The notes below the pieces were generated by a model. That model searched no databases and was not told the origin of the DNA. It was given only the letters and a program-made list of their open reading frames with translations. Source: Actinotalea sp. JY-7876 (GTDB taxonomy: Bacteria > Actinomycetota > Actinomycetes > Actinomycetales > Cellulomonadaceae). Taken from it: 64,000 nucleotides of DNA. Below are positions 43,038-52,117 of the stretch, piece after piece. Each line of letters opens with the position of its first letter. The stretch's first letter is position 1. The position numbers and the translations under genes are program-made. The DNA lies in contig NZ_CP059493.1 of NCBI RefSeq assembly GCF_014042015.1, positions 372,001 to 436,000 of the forward strand. The letters are read 5' to 3'.

Positions 43038-43745
43038 TTGACCGAGTCGTTGGTCGAGATGTCGCAGCGGGTCGGGGCATTCCAGCGCGGGTCCGTGCCC
43101 GACGAGGACGTCTTCGAGATCGCCCCCGCCGTGACTGCAAAGGTCGCCGCGGTCACCGGCGAGCTGCTCCCGTTCTACGGCAGCACCGTCGTCCACTACC
43201 TCAACGCGGGCACCTGCGACCTCCTCACCGCCGTCGCGGACGACCTGTACGCAGCCTGCGGCGACGGCCTGGCCGCTCCGCTGCCGCCCGACTCGCTCCA
43301 CGTCACCCTTCACGACCTGCGCGCCTCGCCCCATCTCGAGGACATCGCCGACGCCGTCTTCCTGGACGACCCCCGGACCGGCGCGCTGGTGGCCGAGGCG
43401 CGGGCGCTGGGACCGGTCGACATGCGGTTCACCACCGTCTTCAACATGGTCAACACGAGCGTCGTCGTCGGCCTGCTGCCCGCGAGCGAGGCGGACTGCG
43501 CGCGGCTGCTGGCGGCGCGCGCACTCCTCGACGAGATCGTCCCCTCCGGCCCCTTCACGCCCCACGTCACGCTTGCGTACTACCGCCCCGCCGCCGCCGC
43601 GCCCGTGGACCCGCGGCACCTGGCGGAGACGCTGGACCGCCTCACGGAGCGTGTCGCCGAGCGGCCCGTGACCCTTGCGCCGGAACGGCTACGGTCCACG
43701 CACTTCTCGACGATGGCGACCTTCTGGGACGCAGGTCCCGCATGA
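43038..43745 (+). CDS. 2H phosphoesterase-like protein
   Basis: 235 aa. TTG start at 43038, GGGAGGG 5-6 nt before. Two H-x-T motifs, His88 (SLHVTLHD) and His176 (PHVTLAYY), as in LigT/cyclic phosphodiesterase proteins. It would hydrolyse 2',3'-cyclic phosphates of RNA or nucleotides. Beside a tRNA gene, but no functional link is shown. Confidence 0.75.
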   Translation: MTESLVEMSQRVGAFQRGSVPDEDVFEIAPAVTAKVAAVTGELLPFYGSTVVHYLNAGTCDLLTAVADDLYAACGDGLAAPLPPDSLHVTLHDLRASPHLEDIADAVFLDDPRTGALVAEARALGPVDMRFTTVFNMVNTSVVVGLLPASEADCARLLAARALLDEIVPSGPFTPHVTLAYYRPAAAAPVDPRHLAETLDRLTERVAERPVTLAPERLRSTHFSTMATFWDAGPA

Positions 43746-43810
43746 CGCAGCCTCGGTAATCACTCCGCTGGACGCTCTGTACCGGCTCTAGCCCGGGCCC
43801 TGGCTCTGCG

Positions 43811-44045
43811 GTGCTACGCCGACACCGGCCGCGGCTGGTGCGACTGCGGTCAGGGCACGAGCTGCGTCGCGAGGAGGTCGCGGCCTGGTACGAGGACGAG
43901 GACGCGCGGGACGGCTCCGGGCGCATCCCGCACGAGGTGGTGGTGGACGTGACGCGCCGGCTGTGGCACTACGCCGACGTGTGCCGGTTCTTCATGTCGC
44001 CGTGGAGGACGCCGCCCGCGAGGTGGCGACAGCGGTTCCCGACGG
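43811..44045 (+). pseudogene. Coding remnant upstream of the GIY-YIG gene
   Basis: The frame around 43855-44020 has almost uniform G/C third positions (HELRREEVAAWYEDEDARD, TRRLWHYADVCRFFMSPW) but has no clear start or stop of its own and runs out of frame with the next gene. Likely the relic of a displaced gene. The rest of 43746-44135 shows nothing else. Confidence 0.35.
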
Positions 44046-44135
44046 ATGACGTTCCCGAACGGCCTTGCCGCCTCTCCCGAGGTCACCCGACTCTCCCGAT
44101 ACTCGATGTCGCCAGTCGGGGTACCGTTCGCGATC

Positions 44136-45575
44136 GTGACGACGCCGCCAGCCAACTGGTATGCCGACCCCCAGGTGCCCGGTCAGATGCGCTACTGGGA
44201 CGGGGCGCGGTGGACCGAGCACGTCGCTCCAACTCAGCCCGCCGTTGCCCCGGCACAGCAGCCCGCGCAGCTCGCGCAGGCTCAGCAGTCTCAGCCGGCC
44301 AGCAACCGCAAGATCGGGCTGTTCGGTGCTCGCGGTGTCGCACGTGACCTGGCCTCCGAGAACGACCAGTTGCGTGCCGCCCTCGAGGAGGCCGGGGCCC
44401 TGACCCTGGCGGAGATCCACCTCCGGACCACGGCCGCTCAGGCCGAGCTGGGCGCGCTGCAGGAAGAGGTCGCCCAGGCCCGTCATCGTCACGCCGCCGA
44501 GGTCGCCGCTGCCCAGGCCGAGTTGGAGGCGCTCAAGGCGCAGGCCCTGGACGTCCGTCACGCGATCAACGTCCAGGAGTTCGGCCTGTACGACTTCGAG
44601 CATCCCGCCGAGGCGTCCGCGACCCTGTCCGCCGAGCTCGCGCGCGTCCGGGCGCAGATCAAGGCGACCGTGTCGAGCAAGCGGGCCGTCACTGCGACGT
44701 CGAACTTCACGTTCAACAACTCCGCCGCCCAGGGCCGCAAGTTCGTCGACTCGATGTCGAAGACCATGCTGGCCGCCTACAACGCCGAAGCCGAGAACGC
44801 AATCAAGACGGTCAAGGCCGGCGGGCTCACCAGCGCCCAGGCGCGCCTGACGAAGGTCGTCGAGCGGGTCGCGAACAACGGGCAGATGATCAGCCTCGCG
44901 ATCACCCCGGAGTACCACGGGCTGCGGATGCGGGAGCTTGAGCTCGCCGCCCGGCATCAGGCCGCCGTCCAGGCCGCGAAGGAAGCCGAACGGGAGGAGC
45001 GCGCCCGGCTGCGGGAGGAGAAGCGCGTCGAGGACGAGCTGCGCCGCGAGCGGGAGAAGCTGGACAAGGAGCGCGACCACTACGCCAACGCCCTGGCAGC
45101 CCTGCAAGCCCGCGGGGACACCGCCGGCGCGGCGGAGCTGCAGGCCAAGCTCGAGCAGATCGAACGCTCCATTGCCGACGTCGACTACCGGGCCGCGAAC
45201 GTGCGAGCGGGGTACGTATACGTCATCTCCAACGTCGGAGCATTCGGAGACACCGTCGTGAAGATCGGGATGACGCGCCGGCTCGAGCCCATGGATCGAG
45301 TCCGTGAGCTTGGTGACGCGTCGGTGCCGTTCGCGTTCGACGTGCACGCCCTGTTCTTCTCCGAGGATGCGTTCGGCGTCGAGGCGATGCTGCACCGGCA
45401 CTTCGCCGATCAGCGCGTCAACCGCATCAACACCCGCCGGGAGTTCTTCTACGCCACCCCCGAGCAGGTGCTCGAGGTGCTCCGCGAGCACAAGGTCGCC
45501 CTGGTGGAGTACACAACCGAGCCGGCGGCGGAGGAGTTCCGCGCCAGCCGGGAGCTCGCCGCCGCCCGGGCCTGA
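44136..45575 (+). CDS. DUF2510-DUF4041-GIY-YIG (T5orf172) nuclease-like protein
   Basis: 479 aa from GTG 44136 (ATG 44106 possible). N-terminal DUF2510: NWYADPQVPGQMRYWDG. A Gln-rich linker, then a long DUF4041 coiled coil (LEEAGALTLAEIHLRTTAAQ; KEAEREERARLREEKRVEDE). The C-terminus is T5orf172/Mug113: GYVYVISNVGAFGDTVVKIG with the GIY-YIG strands, then ALFFSEDAF and HRHF.... This combination is widespread on prophages and islands; role unproven. It lies outside the attR boundary, flanked by remnants. Confidence 0.8.
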   Translation: MTTPPANWYADPQVPGQMRYWDGARWTEHVAPTQPAVAPAQQPAQLAQAQQSQPASNRKIGLFGARGVARDLASENDQLRAALEEAGALTLAEIHLRTTAAQAELGALQEEVAQARHRHAAEVAAAQAELEALKAQALDVRHAINVQEFGLYDFEHPAEASATLSAELARVRAQIKATVSSKRAVTATSNFTFNNSAAQGRKFVDSMSKTMLAAYNAEAENAIKTVKAGGLTSAQARLTKVVERVANNGQMISLAITPEYHGLRMRELELAARHQAAVQAAKEAEREERARLREEKRVEDELRREREKLDKERDHYANALAALQARGDTAGAAELQAKLEQIERSIADVDYRAANVRAGYVYVISNVGAFGDTVVKIGMTRRLEPMDRVRELGDASVPFAFDVHALFFSEDAFGVEAMLHRHFADQRVNRINTRREFFYATPEQVLEVLREHKVALVEYTTEPAAEEFRASRELAAARA

Positions 45576-45612
45576 GCGCTCCAGACAGCGCCCGCCGCGA
45601 GCGGGAATGTAC

Positions 45613-45923
45613 GGCCTGGCTCGCGCCTACCAGCGGCGGCCCCTCGGGCAGCCCCGGTGGTTCCACCTTCGCCGTCCAGTCACTCGGGACCATCACGACG
45701 CCCGAGGGGATCGGGGTCGGCGCGACTCGCGCCGAGATCCTGATGGCTTACCCCGATGCGTTCCCGGCGGAGGAACCGACGACGCTCGTCGCCGACCAGC
45801 CCGGGCCGGCGTCGTACGTCTTCTCCACCGACGGCGACTGGGGCGCAGCAGCCCACGGACACGGTCACCGGGGTCTCGGTCGTGATGGACGAGGCCGCCG
45901 CCGCGTACGAGTGGTGCGCATGA
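45613..45923 (+). pseudogene. Frameshifted C-terminal remnant of a secreted-type protein
   Basis: A Ser/Gly-rich linker then FAVQSLGTITTPEGIGVGAT and RAEILMAYPDAF, a motif of actinobacterial exported proteins. After DGDW (about 45840) the frame is lost, and a +1 frame supplies a good C-terminus (VTGVSVVMDEAAAAYEWCA, stop at 45921-45923). No N-terminus or start is present. 45576-46058 has nothing else. Confidence 0.6.
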
Positions 45924-46058
45924 GGTGCGAGCGGGCCGCTCGCGCCTGTCCGCTCTGCCGGGCTTCGTCCGGTTGCGTCGCCCGCCCGCCCGGCATCCAC
46001 TGGGCCTTGGGGGGCGCCGTTATCCGAACGGCCTCACGGACTGCGATGGAGCACCGTC

Positions 46059-46595
46059 ATGGCACTCGACAGCTACACGATCATCATCAACTCGTACGAC
46101 AACGTGGACGACGCCCTGGCCGACTACGACGCGGCGAAGGAGCTCTACAAGAGCTGGAACCTGGGCGACACCTACGACGCCGCCGTGGTGACGCACCGCG
46201 AGGACGGCAAGGTGAAGATCGTCAAGCGTCACGAGCAGCCCGTGGTCCAGGGCGGCGCGGCCGGGCTCGGCATCGGCCTGGCCGTGGGCGCGCTGAGCGC
46301 GCTGTTCCCGGCCGTGGTCATCGGTGCCGGGCTGGCGTGGGGCGCGGGCGGCGGCCTGGTCGTGGGGGCAGTCGCCGGGCACGTCGCGGCCGGCCTGAGC
46401 CGCAAGGACCTCAAGGACCTGGGGGAGCACCTCGACGAGGGTCACAGCGCGGTCCTGATCGTCGCCGCGGAGGACGTCGAGGCCAGGGTCGACGAGGCCC
46501 TGAGCCGTGGCCGCAAGCTGCTCAAGAAGCAGCTCAAGGCCGACCGCAAGGAGCTCGAGGCGGCGATCGCCGAGGCGAACTCGACCAGCGTCTGA
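46059..46595 (+). CDS. DUF1269-type membrane protein
   Basis: 178 aa. Starts YTIIINSYDNVDDALADYDA; the middle is a Gly/Ala-rich hydrophobic stretch (GLGIGLAVGALSALFPAVVI); the C-terminus is charged helix LKKQLKADRKELEAAI. Such proteins appear as small membrane or stress-associated proteins. A related one lies at 52118. Confidence 0.7.
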   Translation: MALDSYTIIINSYDNVDDALADYDAAKELYKSWNLGDTYDAAVVTHREDGKVKIVKRHEQPVVQGGAAGLGIGLAVGALSALFPAVVIGAGLAWGAGGGLVVGAVAGHVAAGLSRKDLKDLGEHLDEGHSAVLIVAAEDVEARVDEALSRGRKLLKKQLKADRKELEAAIAEANSTSV

Positions 46596-46601
46596 GCCGT
46601 C

Positions 46602-46638
46602 GCCGACCGGTCCGGCTCCTTCGCCGGGGCCGGTCGGC
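46602..46638. terminator. Long nested hairpin after DUF1269 gene
   Basis: GCCGACCGG/CCGGTCGGC (9 bp) with inner CCGGC-TCCTTC-GCCGG. No T-run. Confidence 0.55.
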
Positions 46639-46665
46639 GCGTCGGGCCCGCGGCCCGGCCGGGCC

Positions 46666-46805
46666 TCACGCGTCGTTCGGCGCCACCGGGTCGTGGAAGC
46701 CGACGGTGCGTCGGTGGTGGACAGGTCGCGGAAGCCGAGCGCGCGGTACACGCCGGCGCCGGCGGCGCTGGCCTGCAGCGTGATCCGCTCTATCCGGCTC
46801 ACGGT
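46666..46805 (-). pseudogene. Remnant of a GNAT acetyltransferase
   Basis: Minus strand encodes ITLQASAAGAGVYRALGFRD, the usual GNAT C-terminal motif. A frame change then gives HRRTVGFHDPVAPNDA and a stop at 46666. The N-terminal three quarters are missing, replaced by the ArsR promoter region. Confidence 0.5.
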
Positions 46806-46840
46806 CACCCTTGACAAATAATGTTGTCGAGGGTGACCGT
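46801..46840. promoter_or_regulatory. 40-bp dyad operator/promoter of ArsR-like gene
   Basis: Two 17-bp arms with one mismatch (ACGGTCACCCTTGACAA and its near complement) around a 6-bp centre ATAATG. TTGACA inside could be the -35. It lies just before the regulator and would be its autorepression site. Confidence 0.6.
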
Positions 46841-46846
46841 GGGGTC

Positions 46847-47428
46847 ATGCAGGATGTCGAGGTCATCGAGGACGCGGACACCGCCGCCGTCGCGCTGGAT
46901 CCGGTGCGGGCCCGGCTGCTGCGCGAGCTCACGGTCCCGGCCTCCGCCGCCGGGCTCGCCGCGCGGGTCGGCCTCGCACGCCAGAAGGTCAACTACCACC
47001 TCAGGGCGCTCGAGGCGCACGGCCTCGTCGGGCTGTCCGAGGAGCGCCGGCACGGGGGCATCACGGAGCGGGTGCTGCAGGCCTCGGCCGCCTCCTACGT
47101 CGTCTCGCCGGCGGCCGTCAGCGCGACGGCGGCCGACCCGGACGCCAACGCCGACCACCTCTCCGCGGGCTACCTCGTCGCGCTCGCCGGCCGCCTGGTG
47201 CGTGAGGTGGGCACCCTCGCGCGCCGCGCCGACGCCTCCGGCAGGCGGTTGCCGACCCTGACCATCGACACGCAGATCGGCTTCCGGTCGGCCGCCGACC
47301 GGGCGGCCTTCGCGGAGGACCTCACCGCTGCGGTGCTCGACCTCGCGGCCCGCTACCACCACGACGACGGGCGCGCGCACCGGCTCGTCGTCGCGGCCCA
47401 CCCGGTTCCTGAGGAGGAACGCTCATGA
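46847..47428 (+). CDS. ArsR-like helix-turn-helix regulator
   Basis: 193 aa from ATG 46847. HTH: SAAGLAARVGLARQKVNYHL, wing RALEAHGLVGLSEERR. C-terminal 90 residues form a separate domain. ATGA overlap with the SRPBCC gene, so the two are co-expressed. Typical pair in which the regulator controls an AHSA1 partner. Confidence 0.8.
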   Translation: MQDVEVIEDADTAAVALDPVRARLLRELTVPASAAGLAARVGLARQKVNYHLRALEAHGLVGLSEERRHGGITERVLQASAASYVVSPAAVSATAADPDANADHLSAGYLVALAGRLVREVGTLARRADASGRRLPTLTIDTQIGFRSAADRAAFAEDLTAAVLDLAARYHHDDGRAHRLVVAAHPVPEEERS

Positions 47429-48216
47429 GCACGCACCCGGCCGTCCCGTACCGCCTGGAGTTCAGCGTCGAGGTGCCCGGCACCCCGCAGGAGGTCTGGC
47501 AGGCCCTCGCCACCGCCCAGGGCATGAGCGCGTGGTTCGTGCCCACCGAGATGGAGGAGCGCGAGGGCGGCTCCCTGCACTTCACGATGGGGCCCGACAT
47601 GGGCTCGGACGGGCGGGTCACCGGCTGGGAGCCGCCCCGGCGCCTCGTCTACGAGGAGGACTGGGCCGCGCTGATGGGCACGGACCCGGACGCGCTCAGC
47701 GCGCTGACCTCGGAGTTCGTGGTCGAGGCGCGTTCCGGAGGCACGTGCGTGGTCCGCGTGACGAGCAGCGGGTTCGGGACCGGCGCGGCCTGGGAGGAGG
47801 CGTTCTGGGACTCGATGGGCGCCAACTGGCTGCCGTACTTCGACAACCTGCGCCTCTACCTGGCGCACTTCACGGGCCAGGAGGCCACGCCGATGGAGGC
47901 CAGCGCCTCGTTCCCCGGCGCCCCGGAGGCGCTCTGGGGCGCCGTGCTCGACGGGCTCCGGCTCGGCGGCGAGGGGGAGGTGGTCGAGCTGCGCGGCACC
48001 ACCGGCACGGTCGAGCGGCTGGGGGACCAGCAGGCCCTGCTCCGCCTGACGGCGCCGGTGCCCGGGATGCTCACCCTCGCCACGTACGGCGGGCGCGACG
48101 GCACCGCTGTCGCAGGCGTGCGGGGCTACCTGTTCTCCGCCGACGCCGCCGACTACGTGCGCCGCGAGGAGCCGGCCTGGCAGGCGTGGCTGCGGGGTCT
48201 GTCCGGCCAGGCCTGA
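47425..48216 (+). CDS. SRPBCC (AHSA1-like) protein
   Basis: 263 aa with two START-like halves: FSVEVPGTPQEVWQALATAQ ... GGSLHFTMGPDM, then ATPMEASASFPGAPEALWGA. Hydrophobic cavity fold; ligand unknown. Confidence 0.75.
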   Translation: MSTHPAVPYRLEFSVEVPGTPQEVWQALATAQGMSAWFVPTEMEEREGGSLHFTMGPDMGSDGRVTGWEPPRRLVYEEDWAALMGTDPDALSALTSEFVVEARSGGTCVVRVTSSGFGTGAAWEEAFWDSMGANWLPYFDNLRLYLAHFTGQEATPMEASASFPGAPEALWGAVLDGLRLGGEGEVVELRGTTGTVERLGDQQALLRLTAPVPGMLTLATYGGRDGTAVAGVRGYLFSADAADYVRREEPAWQAWLRGLSGQA

Positions 48217-48277
48217 TCGGTGGGGTGGTCCGCGGCGGCCGTCGGTTCTCGGTCCGGCCGCCGCAGACCGGTCGTGG

Positions 48278-48309
48278 GCGCGCCCCGGTGGGGGACGACC
48301 GGGGCGCGC
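48278..48309. terminator. Strong hairpin between convergent genes
   Basis: GCGCGCCCCGGT/ACCGGGGCGCGC (12 bp perfect, 8-nt loop) in 48217-48315; another GCGGCGGCC/GGCCGCCGC lies just before it. Probably bidirectional. Confidence 0.65.
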
Positions 48310-48315
48310 GGTCCG

Positions 48316-48852
48316 TCAGTTCTCGGCGCGGGCGTCGCCCTCGTCGGCGGTGCCGTCCTGCTCCGGGCTCTGCTCGGCGTCGTCCTGGGCCGGCCCGTCG
48401 CCCCGGTGCCGGCGGTCGTCGCGGTCGTCGTCCGAGCCGCCGCGGCCCTCGTCGCCGGAGCGGTGCTCCATGGACCCGGAGCCGTCGCCGCCCCGGTCGC
48501 CGCCCCGGTCGCCGTCGCGGTCGCCGCCAGGGCCGCCCTGCGGGCCGTGGCCCGGGCGCCCGCCCTGGTCGTCGCCGGGCAGCTGCGGGCCGTCCTGCGA
48601 CCGGCCGCCGGCCTCGCCCCACAGCTCCTGGTGGTGCTCCGGCCCGTCGTCGGCCACGGCGTGGCCGATCGCGAAGCCGGCGCCGCCGACGACGACGGCG
48701 GCGACCGCCGCGGAGAGTCCAGCGGCCAGGAACGGCCGGGCGCTCACGCGCTCGCGCACCGTGCGGCGGGGCGCGGCGGGGGCGGGCTCGACGTCCGGTG
48801 CGGAGGTCTGCGGCTGCGGCTGGGCGTTCTCACGGTCGGGAGTGGTGCTCAT
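48316..48852 (-). CDS. Single-TM protein with acidic low-complexity tail
   Basis: 178 aa from ATG 48852, AAGGAG upstream. Basic stretch, TM (AGLSAAVAAVVVGGAGFAIG), then ~100 residues of Gly/Asp/Arg repeats (DRDGDRGGDRGGDG). Probably anchored at the membrane with a disordered outer tail. No family recognised. Confidence 0.65.
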   Translation of the reverse strand: MSTTPDRENAQPQPQTSAPDVEPAPAAPRRTVRERVSARPFLAAGLSAAVAAVVVGGAGFAIGHAVADDGPEHHQELWGEAGGRSQDGPQLPGDDQGGRPGHGPQGGPGGDRDGDRGGDRGGDGSGSMEHRSGDEGRGGSDDDRDDRRHRGDGPAQDDAEQSPEQDGTADEGDARAEN

Positions 48853-49048
48853 GTGGGCTCCTTGATGATGATCGGACGGGCAGGAGCCCGGGAGGACGGC
48901 TCCTGCCCTGGTGACCAGGGAACACGGCGAACCTTGGGCGACGGTGGGGTGCGGCTGGGAGCGTGCTGGGAATCTGCGCGACGTGTCGCATGGCGCCGGT
49001 CGCGGCGCCGTCCTACGTTCGCCGAACCACCACCGCCGAGGAGCGTCG

Positions 49049-49603
49049 ATGCCCGTCGTCCACCGCCTGCGCGCGCTGCGGTCCGGCACGAGCCCCGCGA
49101 GGGCGCTGGAGCTCTTCGACGAGCTGCCCCCGGTCACCGCGGACGACCTGCTCGGCACGTGGGCCGGCCGCGGGATCCCGACCGGGCACCCCCTGGACGG
49201 GCTGCTCGAGCGCTACGGCTGGTACGGCAAGCGGTTCGGCTCCTCCGAGGACGTGGACCCGCTGCTGTTCCGGGCCCCGCGGGGCCGGCTCGTCGGCCTG
49301 ACGCCGGCCCTCCTGCCGGTACGACCCGTGCTCCGCATGGCGCCCGCCGCGCGCGGCCCCGTCGGGGTCGCGGCCTTCTCGCTGCTCCGCCCGCTCCTGA
49401 CGACCGGCACTCCGCAGGCGAGGCTGCGGACCGTCCGGTACCGCGGCACGGTGTCGGCCGCGCTGGTCTACGACAGGTTCCCGGCCATCGACGCGTTCCG
49501 CGGCGTGGACCGGGACACCGTCCTGGGCGTCATGGACCTGCGCTGGTCCCCGGCGCCCTACGTGTTCGTGCTGCGCCGCGCGGGAGGCGTCACTCCCCGG
49601 TGA
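49049..49603 (+). CDS. DUF4334 (GXWXG) protein
   Basis: 184 aa from ATG 49049, GAGGAG 6 nt before. GTWAGRGIPTGHPLDGLLER (GXWXG motif) and YDRFPAIDAFRGVDRDTVLG match DUF4334. Function unknown. Confidence 0.75.
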   Translation: MPVVHRLRALRSGTSPARALELFDELPPVTADDLLGTWAGRGIPTGHPLDGLLERYGWYGKRFGSSEDVDPLLFRAPRGRLVGLTPALLPVRPVLRMAPAARGPVGVAAFSLLRPLLTTGTPQARLRTVRYRGTVSAALVYDRFPAIDAFRGVDRDTVLGVMDLRWSPAPYVFVLRRAGGVTPR

Positions 49604-50369
49604 CCCTCACGTCGCCGCCCGGGAGGAGGCGGCCGGCGAGGGCCTCGGCCTTGGCGGCCTGGGCCTCGGGGACCGTGAAGCGCGCGATGTCCTCGGTCAC
49701 GAGCATCGACGTCACGGTGACCTCGCCGACGACCGTCGCGGCGAGGTCGTGCGTCGCCGTCTGGGTCCCGGGCGCCTCGGTCGAGATGCTGCCGGCGCCG
49801 GCCGCGTCCCGGACGCGCAGCTCCGCGTCGTCCCGCAGGCCGTCGACCCTCGGCACGGGGTCGAGGACCGCGTTGAGCGCCCGGAACGCCTCGGGGGCCT
49901 GCGCCAGCTCCGCGACGACCGCCTCGATGGCGAGGTCGGGGCCGGTCGGACCGCCCACGTGCAGCTCGGTGACGTCCGCCGCCGTGGCGAGCGTCTCGGC
50001 CAGGTCCAGCACCTCGCTCGGGTCGCCCTCGTGCGGCAGGCCGGCACTGACCACCGCCGAGCCGATCTGACGGACCAGGCTCACGGACGCCGCGTGGCGG
50101 CCGGGGTCGAAGTCCATCGCGCGCTGGACGACGTCGTCCACCTGCTCGGGCGTGGCGTCCGCCGCCATGACCAGGCTCGCGTCGATCGCGCCGATGAAGG
50201 GGAGGCTGTTCTGCGAGACCAGGGTGATGCTCTCGAGGCCTGGGCGCTCGCCCATCCACTCCTCGAAGTCGGCCGCGACCGAGGCGCCGGCGTCCACGGC
50301 GCAGCCGGAGAGCAGGGCCGCGCAGGACAGGGCGGCGACGGCAGCGCCGAGCCGGGTACGCATGATCAT
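49590..50369 (-). CDS. Lipoprotein, unknown
   Basis: 259 aa (ATG 50369 or 50363). Lipobox ALLSGC after a signal region. The mature part alternates helix and strand with no known motif. Overlaps the end of the DUF4334 gene by 14 bp, tail to tail. Confidence 0.7.
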   Translation of the reverse strand: MIMRTRLGAAVAALSCAALLSGCAVDAGASVAADFEEWMGERPGLESITLVSQNSLPFIGAIDASLVMAADATPEQVDDVVQRAMDFDPGRHAASVSLVRQIGSAVVSAGLPHEGDPSEVLDLAETLATAADVTELHVGGPTGPDLAIEAVVAELAQAPEAFRALNAVLDPVPRVDGLRDDAELRVRDAAGAGSISTEAPGTQTATHDLAATVVGEVTVTSMLVTEDIARFTVPEAQAAKAEALAGRLLPGGDVRVTGE

Positions 50370-50411
50370 CCGGCTGATGATGTCATGTCGTCACCGGTGG
50401 CGAGAGCGGGC

Positions 50412-52016
50412 TCAGGACCCGTGCGCCTCCAGCACCGCGCGCACGCGCTCGGTGTCCGCGTCCGTCCAGCCCTGCGGCGCGGCGACCGCGACCCACGCGT
50501 CGAGCACGACGTCGTCGTAGTTGTGGCCGTGGCCGTCGGGCACCGTCTTGGAGTTCGTCATGTCGACGGTGACCTGCCAGAACGTGACGACCGGGTACCA
50601 GGTCATGGTGGGCAGGACGTCCTGGCCCCGCGGCTCCTCGAGCCAGTCGGGCCGGGTGAGGACCAGGTCCGGGGACCACCAGACCACCGGGTCGGACGGG
50701 TGCTGCAGGTAGACGACGCGGGGCTCGATCCACGGCGTCGGCGGCTGCGTGAGGCCGTCGGCGTCGGCGGAGAACCGGGCGACGAGCCCGCTCGCGTACA
50801 CCGGCGCCACCTCGGGCGTGCCGGGGTCGCGCCGCTCGACCAGCGAGCGCCACAGGTCGTTGGAGTGCGGCGGGCCGGCCCAGACCACCCCGTCCGTGTG
50901 CGCGCGGATGTCCGCGAGCGTGGTGAACGCGTGCTCCGAGCCGCGGGCGCCCAGGCTCTCGCCGTACACGAGCAGCCGCGGCCGGTCCTCCTCGGGCAGG
51001 GACTCGACGTGCGCGGAGATCGTGTCGAGCAGCACGCGCCCTTCCTCCTCGACGCGGGGCAGGTCCAGCAGGAACGACAGCCCGCTCGGCAGGTAGGAGT
51101 ACTGCGTCGCCACGACGGCGGTGTCCCCGCCGTGCAGCAGCTCGAGGCTGTCGACCGCCGCGGCGTTGACCCAGCCGCTCCCGGTCGTGGTGACGACCGC
51201 CAGGACGGACCGCTCGAAGGCCCCGGTGCGCTCGAGCTCGGCGAGCGCGAGCTCGGCCCGCTCCTCGGCGGTGCCGGCGCTCTCCACGCCGACGTAGACC
51301 CGCACGGGCGCGACGGCCGCCGCACCGGCGACCACGGCGAGCTCGTCCGCCGTCGGCCCGGTCGAGACGAACCGGCGGCCCTCCCGCCCGAGCGACTCCC
51401 AGGCGACCAGGGACTGCGGCGACCCGGAGCGACCGGCGGCGTCCGGCTGTTCCACGCCGGGGAAGTCCAGGTCGTTGCGGCTGCTGAACGCCGAGTCGAC
51501 CACCGCGACCGCCCGGCGCAGCACGACGTCGTTGACCAGAACCAGCACGAGCAGGACGGCGGCCACCGCGCCCACGACGGACGCCGCGCGCTGCGGGAGC
51601 CTGCCCCACCGCTGCGCCGCGCGCCCGAGGAGCCGGGCGAGGCCGCGCAGGCCGCGCGCCGCGGCGATCAGGACGGCGGCGACGGCGACGAGCACCGGGC
51701 CCGCCCGCAGCCACCCGCCCGTCGTCGGGCGGTCCATCCCCATGAGCGTGGCGAGGTCGCGCTGCCACGGCACCGCGACGACGAGCATGACGACCAGGGC
51801 GGCCGGCACCAGCACCAGGGCGAGCCACCGTCCCTCCGGCAGCCAGGCCGGCGCCGCGCCGCGCACGCGTGCCGAGATCGCCGGCCAGCGCCGGGAGCGG
51901 CGCAGGAGCCAGTGCGCCGCGACGCCGAGCGCGTAGCCCGCGCCCGCCGACAGCCCCGAGACGACGCCCTGGAACAGCCAGTCGCGCGGGATCAGCGACG
52001 GCGTCATCGCGAGCAT
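50412..52016 (-). CDS. Membrane alpha/beta-hydrolase (Abhydrolase_9-type)
   Basis: At least 534 aa from ATG 52016; the frame is open to about 52120 and family members start a little earlier (LGLTLGTAFAMLAMTPSLIP before the ATG is family-like). About four N-terminal TMs (VLVPAALVVMLVVAVPW, VVGAVAAVLLVLVLVNDVVL). Catalytic domain: nucleophile GESLGARGSEHAF. Ligand unknown; probably lipid-related. Confidence 0.7.
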   Translation of the reverse strand: MLAMTPSLIPRDWLFQGVVSGLSAGAGYALGVAAHWLLRRSRRWPAISARVRGAAPAWLPEGRWLALVLVPAALVVMLVVAVPWQRDLATLMGMDRPTTGGWLRAGPVLVAVAAVLIAAARGLRGLARLLGRAAQRWGRLPQRAASVVGAVAAVLLVLVLVNDVVLRRAVAVVDSAFSSRNDLDFPGVEQPDAAGRSGSPQSLVAWESLGREGRRFVSTGPTADELAVVAGAAAVAPVRVYVGVESAGTAEERAELALAELERTGAFERSVLAVVTTTGSGWVNAAAVDSLELLHGGDTAVVATQYSYLPSGLSFLLDLPRVEEEGRVLLDTISAHVESLPEEDRPRLLVYGESLGARGSEHAFTTLADIRAHTDGVVWAGPPHSNDLWRSLVERRDPGTPEVAPVYASGLVARFSADADGLTQPPTPWIEPRVVYLQHPSDPVVWWSPDLVLTRPDWLEEPRGQDVLPTMTWYPVVTFWQVTVDMTNSKTVPDGHGHNYDDVVLDAWVAVAAPQGWTDADTERVRAVLEAHGS

Positions 52017-52117
52017 CGCGAAGGCGGTGCCGAGCGTGAGCCCCAGGGGGTCCAGGTGCGGGCCGGGACGGCGCGCGCGGGGCGCCGGGCGTGGGCCCGG
52101 CGCCCCCCACGCGTCGG

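Noticed and set aside
46666-46992. Intact minus-strand gene over the ArsR start
   Set aside because: Only the C-terminal acetyltransferase motif is meaningful, and it needs a frame change; called a remnant.
48470-48600. Repeat element in the Gly/Asp-coding stretch
   Set aside because: The repetition follows from a low-complexity protein, not from a separate DNA repeat.
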